From: CAYQUC01 sp964514215
GTDB taxonomy: Bacteria; Pseudomonadota; Gammaproteobacteria; UBA6429; Thiohalophilaceae
DNA length: 49,222 bases
Assembly: GCA_964514215.1 (NCBI GenBank)
Contig: CAZEPW010000021.1
Span: 1 to 49,222 of the forward strand
Direction of reading: 5' to 3'
Below are positions 25,133-33,688 of the stretch, piece by piece (within the stretch, counting starts at the first letter, position 1; each line of letters opens with the position of its first letter). A model generated the notes under the pieces. That model made no database searches. It saw nothing but the letters and a program-made list of their open reading frames with translations, and was not told the DNA's origin. The translations under genes were made by a program, and so were the position numbers.

Positions 25133-25822
25133 ATGGCACGTAAACTCAGTTGGAAACGTAACGTTATTTATAACGTATTACAACCTGTGGTGAATGCTTT
25201 GTTGTGGTTTTTCTGGAAAACCTGTCGCGTTGAGATTATTGGCGTTGAGCATGGTGATGCCATTATTGATTCTGGTAAACCGGCTATTCTATGTTATTGG
25301 CATCAACAACATGTGTTTGGTGCTTATTATGCGTTAACCTTAAAAGATAAGGGATTAAAACTTGGTTTTTTAATTAGCCCATCTGTTGATGGTGAAGTGC
25401 CTGCACGTATTGTCACTTCCTGGGGGGCTCATGCTATTCGTGGTTCGAGTAATCGTACTGGTGCAAGAGCAATGCGTGATCTCTATCAAAACATAACTAA
25501 AGATGGTATCTCACCAGTGAATACTGCTGATGGTCCAACTGGACCAGTTTTTAAATTTAAACAAGGGGCTGTTATGTTGGCTCAATTGAGTCAGGTGCCA
25601 ATGTTGCCAATTGCTTTTGCCGCGAGTTCGTTTTGGAAATTAAAATCATGGGATAAATTTATTATTCCAAAACCATTTTCTAAAATTGTTATTGCCGTGG
25701 GCGCACCTTGCAAAGTAAATAAAGACGCAACGTTGGAACAACAAGCAAGCATGGCAAAACACATGGAAGCGACACTTAATAAATTGATTGAAACCGCTGC
25801 TAATAAATTAAAATCTCACTAG
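25133..25822 (+). CDS. DUF374 lysophospholipid acyltransferase-like protein
   Basis: A 229-residue protein of the DUF374 branch of the LPLAT acyltransferase superfamily. An N-terminal amphipathic or membrane segment (about residues 12-28) precedes CYWHQQH (54-60), SPSVDGEVPARI (82-93), IRGSSNRTGARAMRDL (102-117) and ADGPTGP (132-138), the usual order of family motifs. The histidine of WHQQH probably corresponds to the catalytic one. Relatives may acylate lipid A-like or lyso lipids, but the DUF374 substrate is not established. ATG at 25133 is chosen over an upstream TTG at 25127. The stop codon is one base from the folP ATG, so the two are translationally coupled. It is divergent from the P450 across about 210 bases. 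Confidence 0.85.
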   Translation: MARKLSWKRNVIYNVLQPVVNALLWFFWKTCRVEIIGVEHGDAIIDSGKPAILCYWHQQHVFGAYYALTLKDKGLKLGFLISPSVDGEVPARIVTSWGAHAIRGSSNRTGARAMRDLYQNITKDGISPVNTADGPTGPVFKFKQGAVMLAQLSQVPMLPIAFAASSFWKLKSWDKFIIPKPFSKIVIAVGAPCKVNKDATLEQQASMAKHMEATLNKLIETAANKLKSH

Positions 25823-25823
25823 T

Positions 25824-26636
25824 ATGTCTGCCAATGAATTGAATAAAGTTCGTATCATGGGCGTGTTAAACATGACACCCGATTCTTTTTCAGATGGCGG
25901 AAAGTATACTAGTATCGATAAAGCTTTAGAGCAAGCATTGTTGATGGTTGAGCAGGGAGCTAATATTATTGATGTTGGCGGTGAATCAACTCGACCCGGT
26001 GCGAGCAAAGTTTCGGTTACTGAAGAACTCGATCGCGTCATTCCAATTATTGAAAAAATTCGTTCACACTCCGATGTTGTTATCTCGATAGACACGACTA
26101 AACCGCAAGTTATGCAGCACGCAGTAACGGCTGGAGCAACATTAATAAACGATGTTAATGCGCTTCAAGAACCATTTGCAATTGAAATTGTCAAAAATCT
26201 TAATGTTGATATTTGTTTAATGCACATGCAAGGCACGCCAGACAGCATGCAACAATCGCCAAGTTATTTTGATGTTGTAAATGAGATTAAAGTATTTTTA
26301 AAAAATAGAGTTGATAGCTGTGTTCAAGCTGGAATTGCAAAAAATAAAATAATTATTGATCCCGGTTTTGGTTTTGGCAAAACTGTAAACGATAACCTGC
26401 TGTTATTGCAACGCCTAGAAGAATTTAAAGAATTTGGTTTACCAATATTGGTAGGCTTATCTAGAAAGTCAATGTTAGCGAGCATTACAAATCGCGATGT
26501 TGATTTACGGTTAGCCGGGAGTTTAACATTGGCGACGTTGGCAGTATTGCATGGAGCTACTATAGTTAGAGTACATGATGTCGCACAAACGCTAGATGCG
26601 ATGAAAGTATTGTTAGCAATGCAGCAGGCTACATAG
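25824..26636 (+). CDS. folP: Dihydropteroate synthase
   Basis: A 270-residue enzyme that joins p-aminobenzoate to 6-hydroxymethyl-dihydropterin pyrophosphate in folate synthesis; it is the sulfonamide target. Signatures are MGVLNMTPDSFSDGG near the start, IIDVGGESTRPGA, the INDVNAL strand, the MHMQGTP loop and IIDPGFGFGKT. It normally follows ftsH directly in gammaproteobacteria; here it follows the DUF374 acyltransferase with a one-base gap. glmM is 51 bases downstream, as expected. Confidence 0.98.
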   Translation: MSANELNKVRIMGVLNMTPDSFSDGGKYTSIDKALEQALLMVEQGANIIDVGGESTRPGASKVSVTEELDRVIPIIEKIRSHSDVVISIDTTKPQVMQHAVTAGATLINDVNALQEPFAIEIVKNLNVDICLMHMQGTPDSMQQSPSYFDVVNEIKVFLKNRVDSCVQAGIAKNKIIIDPGFGFGKTVNDNLLLLQRLEEFKEFGLPILVGLSRKSMLASITNRDVDLRLAGSLTLATLAVLHGATIVRVHDVAQTLDAMKVLLAMQQAT

Positions 26637-26687
26637 AAAATAAATGCACTATCATATTATCTTTCAGATTAAGTAGGTTTGAGTTAA

Positions 26688-28025
26688 ATGAAAAAAAAAT
26701 ATTTCGGAACAGATGGAATTCGAGGTCATGTTGGAAAACATCCCATTACACCAGATTTCATGTTAAAACTGGGTTGGGCTGTTGGGCGAGTTCTTGCTAA
26801 ATGCGACAATGCAAAAGTGCTTATTGGTAAAGATACTCGAATATCGGGTTATATGTTTGAGTCTGCACTTGAGGCTGGTCTTTCAAGCGCAGGTGTTGAT
26901 ATTCATTTATTAGGACCAATGCCTACTCCGGGAATTGCGTATTTAACGCGAACCTTATCCGCCCAAGCTGGAATTGTCATCAGTGCTTCGCATAATCCAT
27001 TTGATGATAATGGCATTAAGTTTTTTTCCAGTGAAGGTACCAAGCTGGATGATACCGTTGAGCATGCCATTGAAGCCGAATTGGAAAAATCTCTGGAAAC
27101 GAATAATTCAGCCAATCTGGGCAAAGCCATTCGAATTGAAGATGCTGCTGGCCGCTATATCGAATTTTGTAAATCGACCTATCGAGCAAAGAAAAAGCTC
27201 AATGGCATAAAAATTGTAGTGGATTGTGCTAATGGCGCGACCTACCATATCGCCCCACATGTTTTAATGGAATTGGGTGCTGAAGTCGTATCCATGGGCA
27301 ATGAGCCTGATGGGCTCAATATTAATCTGGCCTGTGGCGCGACCGATACCGAGCGACTACAAACCATCGTGAAAGCCCATAAAGCGGATCTGGGTATCGC
27401 CCTTGATGGTGATGGTGATCGTTTAATTATGGTGGATCGTAATGGTAATCAAGTTGATGGTGACGAAATTTTGTACGTTATTGCCCAAGATAGAAAACAG
27501 CAGGGTAATTTAACGGGCGGCGTGATAGGAACGTCAATGAGTAATTTGGGTTTAGAGCACGCATTGGCCAAGCTTGATATTGATTTTAAACGTGCAAATG
27601 TTGGTGATCGATACGTATTAGAGATGCTACATCAAAATGGCTGGCAGCTTGGTGGCGAATCTTCCGGCCATATTATCTGCTTGGATCAAACCACAACAGG
27701 TGATGGTATTATTTCCGCACTGCAAGTTTTAAGTGCGATGGTCGATTCTGAAAAAGATTTGCATGAATTACTTGAGGGAATGGTTAAGTATCCACAGCAC
27801 ATGATTAATGTCCGCTTAAAAGAGCGGTTTAATCCCGATGAATCAGAAAAAGTACAGGTTGCAGTAAAACAAGCTGAAACTGAATTACAGGACACTGGAC
27901 GCGTGTTACTACGTCCTTCAGGAACAGAGCCGGTGATTCGAGTGATGGTTGAAGGGCAAGATAATACCCAAGTTTTATTTTTGGCTGAAAAATTGGCTGG
28001 TGTTGTGAGTTCGGCGTTAAATTAG
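26688..28025 (+). CDS. glmM: Phosphoglucosamine mutase
   Basis: A 445-residue enzyme that converts glucosamine-6-phosphate to glucosamine-1-phosphate for UDP-GlcNAc, hence for peptidoglycan and lipid A. The phosphoserine loop is VISASHNPFDDNG with the active serine at residue 101. The Mg2+ loop ALDGDGDRL is near residue 240, the sugar-binding GGESSGH segment near 325, and the phosphate-binding RPSGTEPVIRVM near 407. Length matches E. coli GlmM. It follows folP as usual. Confidence 0.98.
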   Translation: MKKKYFGTDGIRGHVGKHPITPDFMLKLGWAVGRVLAKCDNAKVLIGKDTRISGYMFESALEAGLSSAGVDIHLLGPMPTPGIAYLTRTLSAQAGIVISASHNPFDDNGIKFFSSEGTKLDDTVEHAIEAELEKSLETNNSANLGKAIRIEDAAGRYIEFCKSTYRAKKKLNGIKIVVDCANGATYHIAPHVLMELGAEVVSMGNEPDGLNINLACGATDTERLQTIVKAHKADLGIALDGDGDRLIMVDRNGNQVDGDEILYVIAQDRKQQGNLTGGVIGTSMSNLGLEHALAKLDIDFKRANVGDRYVLEMLHQNGWQLGGESSGHIICLDQTTTGDGIISALQVLSAMVDSEKDLHELLEGMVKYPQHMINVRLKERFNPDESEKVQVAVKQAETELQDTGRVLLRPSGTEPVIRVMVEGQDNTQVLFLAEKLAGVVSSALN

Positions 28026-28253
28026 ATAGTTATAATTTATTATAATAAAGCACTGAGTCGTTCAAAATAGGTAATTCACGGATGAATTATTATAAATATC
28101 AATAAGTAATGTCATTTTTATATATTTAACATAATTTTTAAATTAAATTATAATTCACTCAAAATCACATAGGTCATTGATTTTTTTGTCATCGACAGTT
28201 ACTATTTCGCGCTTAATTTTGTTTATCTACGTCTCACATTAACAGGTACAAAT

Positions 28254-29006
28254 ATGCGCACAACCCTAGTAGCCGGTAATTGGAAAATGAATGGAACTCG
28301 CGATAGCATCAAGGTATTGCTTGATGGGATTAAAGCCGGGATGGGGGATGTTAAGTGTCAAGTGGCAGTTTGCGCACCGTCAATTTATATTGCCGATGTT
28401 AAATTACAACTGGAAGGCAGCAATGTTGCGTTGGGTGCCGAAGATGTTAATGAACAAGAAAAAGGTGCTTTTACTGGGGAAATATCGACTTCAATGTTGA
28501 ACGATTTTGCAGTGCAATATGTCATTGTAGGTCATTCAGAGCGTCGTGATATCTATAAAGAAACGGATGAATTAGTAGCCAAAAAATTTGCAGCAACACG
28601 GGCTGCAGGTATGATTCCGATACTGTGTGTCGGTGAATTATTAGAAGAACGTGAATCCGGTATAACTGAACAAGTTGTTGCCAGACAGTTAAAAGCCGTT
28701 ATTGATTTAGAGGGGATTGCAGCATTAGCCGATTGTGTTATTGCTTATGAACCGGTTTGGGCAATTGGCACTGGAAAAACCGCATCTCCTGAACAAGCGC
28801 AAGCAGTTCACGCATTTATTCGAGGGTTAATTGCTGAGCAAGACAAGGCCATTGCTAATAAGATCCAGATTCTTTACGGTGGTAGTGTTAAAGGCAGTAA
28901 TGCAGTTGAGCTATTTGCTATGGACGATATTGACGGGGGGTTAATCGGTGGCGCATCATTGATGGCTGACGACTTCCTGGCTATTTGCCGTGCTGGGAAA
29001 GCTTAA
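28254..29006 (+). CDS. tpiA: Triosephosphate isomerase
   Basis: A 250-residue TIM-barrel enzyme that interconverts dihydroxyacetone phosphate and glyceraldehyde-3-phosphate. The catalytic residues are all present: N9 and K11 (AGNWKMNG), H94 (IVGHSERRD) and E166 (AYEPVWAIGTG), as are the phosphate-binding loops GGSVKGSN and GGLIGGASL. A 228-base gap separates it from glmM. That gap is AT-rich and contains only a short 7-base dyad (TAATTCA/TGAATTA at 28072-28089). secG follows after 47 bases. Confidence 0.98.
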   Translation: MRTTLVAGNWKMNGTRDSIKVLLDGIKAGMGDVKCQVAVCAPSIYIADVKLQLEGSNVALGAEDVNEQEKGAFTGEISTSMLNDFAVQYVIVGHSERRDIYKETDELVAKKFAATRAAGMIPILCVGELLEERESGITEQVVARQLKAVIDLEGIAALADCVIAYEPVWAIGTGKTASPEQAQAVHAFIRGLIAEQDKAIANKIQILYGGSVKGSNAVELFAMDDIDGGLIGGASLMADDFLAICRAGKA

Positions 29007-29053
29007 TAACTTAATTTTAATATTAACTTAGTTAAACGGAATATATAATCTCC

Positions 29054-29503
29054 ATGTTACATAACGTTATTTTAATCATTCATGTATTACTATCAATTAG
29101 TTTGGTTGGTTTGGTATTAATTCAACAAGGTAAGGGTGCTGATATGGGTGCTGCATTTGGCAGTGGCGCATCCAATACTGTCTTTGGCAGTCAAGGTTCA
29201 GCTTCATTTATTAGTCGAGCAACCGGTGTCATTGCGGCTTTATTTTTTGTTACTAGCTTAACTTTAGCCTTTTTAGTGACATCAAATTCTTCTGGGCCGG
29301 TTAGTGCGACCGATTCATTATCTGATGTTCAACCAAAAATTGAGATTCAGAATACGCCTAAATCCGATACTGTTATTCCGGGCTCTAGCTTTGAGGTAAC
29401 ACCTGAGTCTGGTTCAGCTACGACGAGTGAAACAACGGAATCACCCAAGGCAACAGAGCCAAGCAGCAGTAGTGTTATTCCGGCTGAAAAACCGGCAAAA
29501 TAA
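29054..29503 (+). CDS. secG: Protein translocase subunit SecG
   Basis: A 149-residue membrane subunit of the SecYEG channel. Two transmembrane helices (about residues 3-23 and 53-74) flank the conserved loop GLVLIQQGKGADMGAAFGSGASNTVFGS. The C-terminal 70 residues are a Ser/Thr/Pro/Glu-rich low-complexity tail, longer than in most SecG proteins but common in gammaproteobacteria. The tRNA-Leu gene begins 13 bases after the stop codon, so both probably share a transcript. Confidence 0.96.
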   Translation: MLHNVILIIHVLLSISLVGLVLIQQGKGADMGAAFGSGASNTVFGSQGSASFISRATGVIAALFFVTSLTLAFLVTSNSSGPVSATDSLSDVQPKIEIQNTPKSDTVIPGSSFEVTPESGSATTSETTESPKATEPSSSSVIPAEKPAK

Positions 29504-29516
29504 CCGTTCTTCTAAA

Positions 29517-29601
29517 GCCGAAGTGGTGAAATTGGTAGACACGCTACCTTGAGGGGGTAGTAGCGAAAGCTGTGCTGGTTCGAGTCCAGTCTTCGGCACC
29601 A
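29517..29601 (+). tRNA. tRNA-Leu(GAG)
   Basis: An 85-base class II tRNA. The acceptor arms GCCGAAG and CTTCGGC pair fully, and ACCA is encoded at the 3' end. The anticodon stem CTACC/GGTAG encloses a seven-base loop with anticodon GAG. A variable arm and the T-arm sequence GGTTCGAGTCC are present. Its place after secG is the same as in Pseudomonas. Confidence 0.97.
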
Positions 29602-29620
29602 TATATTATTGAATCTAAAA

Positions 29621-29884
29621 TTATTTTTTGGATTCATTTTCCAACATTTTTTGTGCTGCCTTATTAATATCCTCATCCGATATCGCCATACACTGCTCTT
29701 TTGTTATGGCTGGCTTGTTTGCACTATCGGGGGATTGTTTTACTAATTCCTGAAGTGCTTGAATAGCGAAATCACATAATTCAGATTTAGACATGTTTGT
29801 TTCGGATAAATTTGGTGTTGCTGCATGCGCTGAAAGACTGATTGATGAACAAATCAATAACGCGCTAAAAAAATATTTTTTCAT
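29621..29884 (-). CDS. Small secreted hypothetical protein
   Basis: An 87-residue protein with a clear Sec signal peptide: MKK, a hydrophobic core and an AHA-A cleavage site after residue 21. The mature part of about 66 residues is helical and charged, with two cysteines (C37 and C65) that could form a disulfide in the periplasm. I do not recognise a family. It is transcribed towards the tRNA-Leu gene; its stop is 20 bases from the end of the tRNA. Confidence 0.65.
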   Translation of the reverse strand: MKKYFFSALLICSSISLSAHAATPNLSETNMSKSELCDFAIQALQELVKQSPDSANKPAITKEQCMAISDEDINKAAQKMLENESKK

Positions 29885-29978
29885 GTTATTTCCTGTTGAA
29901 TTCCATTATTAAATTGTCGTTCTTATAATATAGTATATTTGATATCAAAAGATAACAAATTCCATTATTATCCGTTAT

Positions 29979-30635
29979 ATGATTCGTTATTTGCCTCCGC
30001 CAGACGATGGTTTGGATATTCTATATCGTGACAAAACCTTAATCATTATAAACAAACCAAATGGCTTGTTATCAGTGCCAGGGCGAGGGCTGGATAAACA
30101 AGACTGTGTTATTTCAAGAGTATTGAAGGAATATCCAACCGCTTTAATTGTGCATCGTTTAGACATGTCTACCTCTGGAATATTGATTTTAGCATTAAAT
30201 AAAAATAGTCAGCGTCAATTGAGTGAGATGTTTGCATTGCAAAAAATCAAAAAAAAATACACAGCTATAGTTGACGGTATTATTGAAACCGATCATGGAG
30301 AAATAAATCAGGCGTTAATTTGTGATTGGCCAAACCGACCAAAACAAAAAATAGATGAATTAAATGGTAAGATATCGTGCACCTTTTATTGTGTTTTAAA
30401 ATTTAATCATGAAGCAAAAACCTGTCGAGTTGAGTTAGAGCCCAAAACAGGACGAACGCACCAATTGCGAGTGCATATGCAATATTTGGGACATGCAATT
30501 TTGGGTGATGAGTTATATGCATCTAATGACGTTATACAGAAATCGAATCGTTTGTTACTTCATGCTAGCGCAATAGAATTTCAGCATCCTGTGAATGGTG
30601 ACATTATTGCTATTGATAGCCCAGTTCCTTTTTAA
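29979..30635 (+). CDS. rluA: Dual-specificity RNA pseudouridine synthase RluA
   Basis: A 218-residue pseudouridine synthase. The catalytic motif HRLDMSTSG has the active aspartate at residue 62. LLSVPGRG, LICDWPNRPKQK and KTGRTHQLRVHM match E. coli RluA, which is 219 residues and modifies 23S rRNA U746 and tRNA U32. No S4 domain is present, as expected for RluA rather than RluC or RluD. The start is the only ATG that keeps the usual length. Confidence 0.93.
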   Translation: MIRYLPPPDDGLDILYRDKTLIIINKPNGLLSVPGRGLDKQDCVISRVLKEYPTALIVHRLDMSTSGILILALNKNSQRQLSEMFALQKIKKKYTAIVDGIIETDHGEINQALICDWPNRPKQKIDELNGKISCTFYCVLKFNHEAKTCRVELEPKTGRTHQLRVHMQYLGHAILGDELYASNDVIQKSNRLLLHASAIEFQHPVNGDIIAIDSPVPF

Positions 30636-30740
30636 ATACTGTAAGTAGTCTATATTTGATGTTCATGCAATAGAGATATCGTAAGGTCTATCGTTTATAC
30701 TTTAATTATAAATTTAAAATAATAGGTAATTTATATAATT

Positions 30741-32111
30741 ATGAAATACGAAGTTATTGATGCGCAAATTTCACCTAATGGTCGTCTCGATATTTTGTCT
30801 AAATCTGAAGTCGCTAAATTACTCGATACCAGCCAAGGTGGTTTATATTCGGTATTTCGCAATTGCTCTTTAGCGGTATTAAATTGTGGCAGTACTTTAG
30901 ATAGTGGCAAAGAATTACTGGAGCGTTATGACTCTTTTGAAATTAAAGTTATACCCGTTGAGCGTGGTATTAAACTTAAAGTAACCGGTGCGCCATCCCA
31001 TGCTTTTGTTGATGGCAAAATGATACGCGGCATTAATGAACATTTATTTGCGATTTTAAGAGATGTTATTTACGTTAGTGATAAAATAGAAAATGACTCT
31101 TTATTAAATATCAGTGACTCGGAGGGAATTACAAATTTAGTATTTCATATATTACGTAATGCCAATATTTTTAAAACGAGAGAAGATCCTAATTTTGTAG
31201 TGTGTTGGGGCGGACATTCGATAAAACGAAAAGAATATGATTATTCTAAAATAGTCGGTTACGAAATGGGGTTGCGTGGATTAGATATTTGTACCGGATG
31301 CGGTCCCGGTGCGATGAAAGGTCCAATGAAAGGCGCAGCAATCGGACATGCCAAGCAGCGTATCACCGATGGCAAATACCTAGGGATATCAGAGCCGGGT
31401 ATTATTGCAGCCGAATCGCCCAATCCAATTGTGAACGATTTAGTTATTTTACCGGATATTGAAAAACGTCTTGAAGCTTTTGTTCGCACGGGTCATGGTA
31501 TTGTGGTTTTTCCCGGAGGGGTTGGCACCGTTGAAGAAATATTGTACTTACTTGGAATATTATTACATCCTAAGAATAAAGACATTCCTTTTCCGCTAAT
31601 ATTCACCGGGCCAGAACATTCTGTTGAGTATTTTAAACATATCGACGAATTTATCGCGGTAACACTTGGAACTCAAGCTCAAAAATTGTATAAAATTATT
31701 ATTGATGATCCTGAAAAAGTTGCGATTGAAATGAAATTGGGTATGCAATTGGTTAGAGATTTTAGACGAACTAAGGGGGATGCTTTTTATTTTAATTGGA
31801 TGCTAACTATCGATAAAGAATTTCAAGAACCTTTTATACCAACACATGAAAACATGGCTAATCTTGCACTGCATAAAAATCAAGCAACTCATTTGTTAGC
31901 GGCAAATTTACGACGGGCTTTTTCTGGTGTTGTTTCTGGTAATGTTAAGGATGAAGGCATTAGAGCAATTGAAAAACACGGTTTATTTGAAATTCGAGGT
32001 GATGCGGATATTATGGAACCTGTTGATTTATTATTAGCATCATTTGTAGAGCAACATCGAATGAAATTACCGGGTAAAAAGTACAAGCCCTGTTATCAAG
32101 TTGTTAAATAA
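30741..32111 (+). CDS. ppnN: Pyrimidine/purine nucleotide 5'-monophosphate nucleosidase PpnN (YgdH)
   Basis: A 456-residue LOG-family nucleosidase that cleaves nucleoside monophosphates to base and ribose-5-phosphate; in E. coli it is bound and stimulated by (p)ppGpp. It aligns with E. coli PpnN over its whole length: LYSVFRNCSLAVLNCGS near the start, VVCWGGHSI, CTGCGPGAMKGPMKGAA, PDIEKRLEAFVR, the LOG motif FPGGVGTVEE, and the ending HRMKLPGKKYKPCY. It converges on the TlpA-like gene with two bases between the stops. Confidence 0.95.
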   Translation: MKYEVIDAQISPNGRLDILSKSEVAKLLDTSQGGLYSVFRNCSLAVLNCGSTLDSGKELLERYDSFEIKVIPVERGIKLKVTGAPSHAFVDGKMIRGINEHLFAILRDVIYVSDKIENDSLLNISDSEGITNLVFHILRNANIFKTREDPNFVVCWGGHSIKRKEYDYSKIVGYEMGLRGLDICTGCGPGAMKGPMKGAAIGHAKQRITDGKYLGISEPGIIAAESPNPIVNDLVILPDIEKRLEAFVRTGHGIVVFPGGVGTVEEILYLLGILLHPKNKDIPFPLIFTGPEHSVEYFKHIDEFIAVTLGTQAQKLYKIIIDDPEKVAIEMKLGMQLVRDFRRTKGDAFYFNWMLTIDKEFQEPFIPTHENMANLALHKNQATHLLAANLRRAFSGVVSGNVKDEGIRAIEKHGLFEIRGDADIMEPVDLLLASFVEQHRMKLPGKKYKPCYQVVK

Positions 32112-32113
32112 TT

Positions 32114-32629
32114 TTAGTCTTCAGCCAACCATAACCGCAGGCGAAGCCCCCAGTTAGTTGTGTAACCTATTTCGGTATATTCAATAATACCGCTGGGATT
32201 AACGATGATACTGGTTGGTACACCTGTTATGCCATAACGTTTAGATAAAATACCATCATCGTCAATAATAACAGGGAAGCTGAGATTATTTTCAGTCATA
32301 AAAGACTGTATTTTATCTGCTTCACCTGAATTCATCGCGATGGTTATTATATCGTTGTCTTTGCTAATAGCCTCGATACTATCTTGTTCTAAACTGCATA
32401 TCGGACACCAGGTTGCCCAAAAATGGATTAGCACAGCCTTACCTCGATAATCGGATAATTTTGCAGCTTTGCCATTTAAAAAAACTTCATTAAAATTTGG
32501 TGCAATACCTTTGACGAGATCTTGTTTTTTATAAAGACCTATAGCATAAAATAGTGCAATTATTACTAAAAATTCGAGACTGTATTTTATCCAACGGTTC
32601 TGTAGCAATGGTTCAATTTTTGAGTACAT
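32114..32629 (-). CDS. TlpA/ResA-like membrane-anchored thioredoxin
   Basis: A 171-residue protein with one N-terminal transmembrane anchor (about residues 16-33) and a periplasmic thioredoxin domain. The redox motif WCPIC has cysteines 75 and 78, and the cis-proline loop is GVPTS. The APNF and GKAVLIHFWATWC segments are typical of TlpA/ResA/DsbE-like reductases, but also resemble the ScsD (suppressor of copper sensitivity) type. Partners such as cytochrome c maturation genes are not nearby, so its target is unknown. Confidence 0.85.
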   Translation of the reverse strand: MYSKIEPLLQNRWIKYSLEFLVIIALFYAIGLYKKQDLVKGIAPNFNEVFLNGKAAKLSDYRGKAVLIHFWATWCPICSLEQDSIEAISKDNDIITIAMNSGEADKIQSFMTENNLSFPVIIDDDGILSKRYGITGVPTSIIVNPSGIIEYTEIGYTTNWGLRLRLWLAED

Positions 32630-32765
32630 TTAAATAACATTTACGATATTAAAATAGTATTTTAACAGTTTATAACGGCAAAAACTTGTTTATGCATTAA
32701 CAATGCGTACAAATATAAAAAATTGAGGCATGAAAAGCTGAAGCTGAGGAAGTAACAAATTAGCG

Positions 32766-32791
32766 CTTATTGAATTTTAAAATACAATAAG
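32766..32791. other. 26-base imperfect palindrome downstream of the CBS gene
   Basis: CTTATTG (32766-32772) and CAATAAG (32785-32791) flank a central ATTTTAAAAT palindrome, giving 26 bases of dyad symmetry with one A-A mismatch. It starts about 30 bases beyond the CBS gene stop on the minus strand. No T-run follows, so it is only a possible transcript end or binding site. Confidence 0.35.
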
Positions 32792-32822
32792 AGCTATATA
32801 TTAACTAGAAAAACAGTTAAGT

Positions 32823-33308
32823 TTAGGCTGAAGCGACAAGCTGTACATTAGAAGAAAGATTAATGTTATTTTGAAAAATGGCTTTATGTACATCACCCAT
32901 GCTGACTATTCCAACGAGTTTGCCATCGACAGCAACCGGTATTCGGCGAATTTTTCGTAAACACATGATAGACACGGCTCTTAAAATAGGTTCATCCGGT
33001 TTAACTGTAAAAACGTTTGCTGTCATTAAATCTTCTACTTTCATATTCATGATATCTAAATATTCAGATTCCATTTCTTCGAAATTTGCACGTCCAGCAT
33101 TCATACCACTGCCCATGAACTCATCAACCTTAGGGTACATACCGCGTAGGATGTCTTTTTCGGAAATGACACCAATAATATTTTTATCACTGTCTATCAC
33201 AGGCATGCCGCTAATTTTATTAAAACACATAGTCATAGCGATTTCTTGTATATTACTTTCAGCTGTTGCCGAACGTATATTGGTAATCATAATTTCTTGA
33301 ACGAGCAT
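32823..33308 (-). CDS. Two-CBS-domain protein
   Basis: A 161-residue protein made of a CBS-domain pair and little else. The first domain includes MPVIDSDKNIIGVISEKDILRG (about residues 35-56). A 40-residue linker rich in Met and Glu follows. The second domain begins at VEDLMTANVFTVKPDEP and ends with VAVDGKLVGIVSMGDVHKAIF. Such stand-alone pairs usually sense adenosine nucleotides and regulate a partner protein; the partner is not evident. A strong AGGAGG ribosome site precedes the ATG. It is transcribed alone, away from a long empty region. Confidence 0.85.
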   Translation of the reverse strand: MLVQEIMITNIRSATAESNIQEIAMTMCFNKISGMPVIDSDKNIIGVISEKDILRGMYPKVDEFMGSGMNAGRANFEEMESEYLDIMNMKVEDLMTANVFTVKPDEPILRAVSIMCLRKIRRIPVAVDGKLVGIVSMGDVHKAIFQNNINLSSNVQLVASA

Positions 33309-33688
33309 TAAAACCTCCTGTTTCTAATTCATCTTTTTTGGATTTGACGTTTAAATATCATCAATACTATCTAAGGGCGGTGCATCCAGCTATTGCTGTT
33401 TAAAAATTCTAAGTTCTACTTTAGTAGTCATTTTTGTTAACATCTATTAATATTTTTTAATGCAGTTGTAATTTTTTCTAATGTTAGTACATAAGAAATA
33501 ACTTACATGTTTTTATATTTAGTATTACTCTAACAATGACGCTTGTTGCGTTTAATAATGTTAAATGAATGTTAATTATCCAGAATAATTTGTTGAAATT
33601 TGATGTTTTTTGTTACTGGTTTCATTACTAAATATAATTGATTTAAAAATCGTAATTTGATTTTTACTTGATTTTGATAAGGCAATAT
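33309..33688. other. Gene-free AT-rich region between the CBS and YbaN genes
   Basis: About 380 bases between two divergent genes. No credible ORF, tRNA or strong hairpin is visible. It must hold both promoters; no clear -35/-10 pair stands out because of the very high A+T content. Confidence 0.6.

Noticed and set aside
28026..28253. Riboswitch or leader element before tpiA
   Set aside because: The 228-base gap is AT-rich with only a 7-base dyad at 28072-28089; no conserved riboswitch core or terminator could be recognised.
29610..29636. Hairpin TGAATC...GATTCA after tRNA-Leu as a terminator
   Set aside because: The stem is only about six pairs with a long A/T loop, has no T-run after it, and its right arm is inside the coding end of the small secreted protein gene.
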